This document shows positions 62,096 to 64,000 of a stretch of 64,000 nt of DNA, piece by piece (positions within the stretch are counted from its first letter, which is position 1; the number at the start of each line of letters is the position of its first letter). The translations under genes and the position numbers were made by a program. A model generated the notes under the pieces. That model saw only the letters and a list, made by a program, of their open reading frames with translations, was not told the DNA's origin and made no database searches. Source of the stretch: Gemmatimonadota bacterium (lineage in GTDB: Bacteria; GCA-2686955); the NCBI GenBank assembly GCA_002686955.1, contig NYZA01000120.1, positions 12,719-76,718 of the forward strand. The letters are read 5' to 3'.

Positions 62096-64000
62096 TCACC
62101 AAGCACTCGACACGATCCTCCCATTCCACTCCCGAACATAGCCCACCAACGAATCGCCGGCCGGCCAGGCCTCCCCCTCGCCGAAGGGGTACGAGCTCAT
62201 CCCGCCGAAGGGCAGCGGCTCCACGGTCGTCCCATGCGCCGTCTTCGGATCTCCGTCCTTGTCCCATCCCACGGAGTGGAAGAGGAAGCTGCGATTGAAG
62301 CCCTCTGGAAGCGGGGGAAGTGATGCGGCATCGAAGCGCAGGGCGATCTCTTCGCCATGCCCCATCACGACGAGTCGATCGTCCGCGCTCGTGACGAGCG
62401 GCAACACATCACCGAAACGGGTATATGCGCCCGTCATTCGCGGGTAGGGTCTGCGGAGGTCGACCTGCTCGTAGTCGAAGCCGTAGGGAACGGGGGTTCC
62501 CGCGTCGATCGCCCGGGAGTAACCACGAAACGCGAGCATGGCCTGGCTCGGCTCGATGCGGGTCGTGCGCCGCTGGATCGCCGTCGAAGTCGTATCGATC
62601 GCGATCCGGTCCCAGTGCAGGCGGAAGTTGGTGACGATTCGCACGCGCGGATCGCTCGGTTCGATCAGCTCACCGATCTCGTGAACGACAGTTTTTGGTC
62701 GTCCCCCGGGGAAGCCGAAGGGCGATTTGGCCGTCCGCCAGCCCCCCCGACCGTCGGGCACCTCGAGGCGCGGAGGCACCGCGACGTCGATCGCCTGGGA
62801 AGCGGCATAGTTTCCCGCCTCGCTCCACCAATACCCACCGTGCAGCACGAGCGCGACGCGCTTCGCACCCGGCTCGATCCCCAGATCGAGCTCGATCCAG
62901 TGCGTGCGCTCGGCGAGCCCCTGGTAGGCGGCGTGATGCGCCAGATCCGATCCGGTGTAGCGGCCGTCTTTGGCGCGCACGGTTTCGGTCCTGTCCACAC
63001 CCCGATCGTCGCGTGCCGAAAGGGGCGGGAAGAGCTCTCCGACGACGACGAAGGGCTCCGAGGGGTAGGGGGGAGGGCGCAATGCGTTGCTGGAAAAGGC
63101 CTTCGCTGCACCCGGCAGATCGATCGCCAGCAGTGCGATCTCGTCGATGTAGATCGTCTCGCGGAGCTCCTCGGTGAGCCGCAGCTCCAGGAATCGGTCC
63201 TTCGGCTCCAGCCTCTCCAGCGCGATCCGCTCCGAGGGGTTGGCCGGGAAATACACCCCCGGCGCGAGCGCCAGGCCGAGCGGGGCGTTGCCGAGGATGT
63301 CGGTCACGAACTCGAAGCGCTCCCCGTTCCATGCGTAGAGGAAGGGGCACGAACCGAGCAGAGCCGGATCCTGCTCGATATGAACCCGGCGCGCAGGTTG
63401 TGTCGAATCTTCCCAGACACCGTTCGGCCAGCGCACCTTTACCCGATCCGCGGTCCGCCGGCCACCCAATGCGAAATGGAGCGCCGCCGAGCGCCGTCCT
63501 CCGGACCCGGGCGCGGGATCGACGCGATCCGCCGCGAACAAGCTCCCCGCGCGCAGCTCCACTCGCGTGCCGATCCCCGATGCGTTGTCCTTGATCCCCG
63601 TGAGCCTCACCGACACGTGGTTCTCCGCCGCCGCCGTCGCGGCGTGCAACCGACACTTCCCGTCCCCCCCGAGCGCCACGATCGACGGGCCGGGGCCCCC
63701 CTGCATCCAGAGCGCCAGCACGCCACCGCCGCCCAGCCCCCGAACCGATCGCACTTCCCACTTATCCTCACCCGAGCGCAGCACCACGCACGCTTCGCCG
63801 CTCGGAGCCGCCACCAGCAGATCGGAGAAGCCGTCCGCATTCGCGTCCCAGGGCAGCAGCCGCCACTCTCCATCCCCGTCCCCCAGTCCCAGATCGATCC
63901 CACCGAGGCGCTCCAGACTCGCCCCCCCATAGATGCTCAGAGCACCCCGCCCGTCGACCACCGCAAGATCTCGCGCGTCGTCCCCCGCGAGATCGAGAAG
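62096..64000 (-). CDS. ASPIC/UnbV and FG-GAP repeat protein, partial at right edge
   Basis: At least 634 residues are visible and the frame stays open to the last base, so the N-terminus lies beyond the window. It begins within FG-GAP/VCBS repeats (LLDLAGDDARDLAVVDG, then WDANADGFSDLLVAAPS). The ASPIC/UnbV domain starts at NHVSVRLTGIKDNASGIGT and ends near VWEDSTQPARRVHIEQ. About 370 more residues of a large beta-rich C-terminal region follow, beginning CPFLYAWNGERFEFVTD, the usual companion of CRTAC1/ASPIC proteins. Second protein of this type in the window. Ligand unknown. Confidence 0.85.
   Translation of the reverse strand, partial: LLDLAGDDARDLAVVDGRGALSIYGGASLERLGGIDLGLGDGDGEWRLLPWDANADGFSDLLVAAPSGEACVVLRSGEDKWEVRSVRGLGGGGVLALWMQGGPGPSIVALGGDGKCRLHAATAAAENHVSVRLTGIKDNASGIGTRVELRAGSLFAADRVDPAPGSGGRRSAALHFALGGRRTADRVKVRWPNGVWEDSTQPARRVHIEQDPALLGSCPFLYAWNGERFEFVTDILGNAPLGLALAPGVYFPANPSERIALERLEPKDRFLELRLTEELRETIYIDEIALLAIDLPGAAKAFSSNALRPPPYPSEPFVVVGELFPPLSARDDRGVDRTETVRAKDGRYTGSDLAHHAAYQGLAERTHWIELDLGIEPGAKRVALVLHGGYWWSEAGNYAASQAIDVAVPPRLEVPDGRGGWRTAKSPFGFPGGRPKTVVHEIGELIEPSDPRVRIVTNFRLHWDRIAIDTTSTAIQRRTTRIEPSQAMLAFRGYSRAIDAGTPVPYGFDYEQVDLRRPYPRMTGAYTRFGDVLPLVTSADDRLVVMGHGEEIALRFDAASLPPLPEGFNRSFLFHSVGWDKDGDPKTAHGTTVEPLPFGGMSSYPFGEGEAWPAGDSLVGYVREWNGRIVSSAW

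Overview
The window is 64 kb of GC-rich, densely packed bacterial DNA. Many adjacent genes share ATGA, GTGA or TTGA stop/start overlaps, and GTG and TTG starts are common. The mix suggests a Gram-negative member of the Fibrobacteres-Chlorobi-Bacteroidetes (FCB) superphylum, with a style like Candidatus Eisenbacteria. The signs are secreted proteins with a FlgD-like C-terminal module, FG-GAP/ASPIC-UnbV repeat proteins, a right-handed beta-helix protein, a secreted matrixin, an O-antigen ligase and a large IleS. This assignment is inference: there is no rRNA in the window.

Left third (1-23.3 kb, almost all plus strand). A heme O synthase cut by the left edge overlaps a DUF420 oxidase-assembly gene, and an ADP-forming acyl-CoA synthetase follows. 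A secreted M1 aminopeptidase lies tail-to-tail with that synthetase. A long housekeeping run begins at a good sigma70-type promoter: phoH, pgpH, ybeY, two CNNM/CorC genes, mgtE, recO and a secreted protein. A 186-bp structured element with terminal inverted repeats sits just in front of mgtE. After a DUF72 gene comes a second run: a PP-loop tRNA sulfurtransferase, tusA, smpB, an amidase, a GerMN protein, murI, rph and rdgB. tRNA-Pro(TGG) and tRNA-Arg(TCT) close this part.

Middle (23.3-45.6 kb). Here lie a ferredoxin, a beta-propeller protein, a P-loop kinase with uridine phosphorylase, an OpgC-like membrane acyltransferase, rmlB-ileS and an ABC exporter pair. Upstream of the ABC pair is a large fusion that joins NfnA, NfnB, a rubredoxin-like module and rubrerythrin in one polypeptide. 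Secreted and envelope genes follow: a small exported protein with a matrixin, an O-antigen ligase, an ASPIC/UnbV lipoprotein, an exported methyltransferase and a GH57 glycosidase.

Right third (45.6-64 kb). A minus-strand chain runs GNAT, beta-helix, TPP enzyme, GT4 glycosyltransferase and yhbY. yhbY is interrupted near its 3' end by a 179-bp MITE with a 3-bp target duplication, and removing the element restores an exact YhbY ending. Then come a cyclophilin, a UbiA prenyltransferase, a TPR protein and groESL behind a perfect sigma54 -24/-12 sequence. The end holds a membrane glycosyltransferase, a B12-binding radical SAM enzyme, a HEPN/MNT toxin-antitoxin pair and a second ASPIC/FG-GAP protein cut by the right edge.

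The strongest leads are the NfnAB-rubrerythrin fusion, the MITE in yhbY, the sigma54-type groESL promoter, the mobile-looking element before mgtE, and a large insertion next to the KMSKS motif of IleS.
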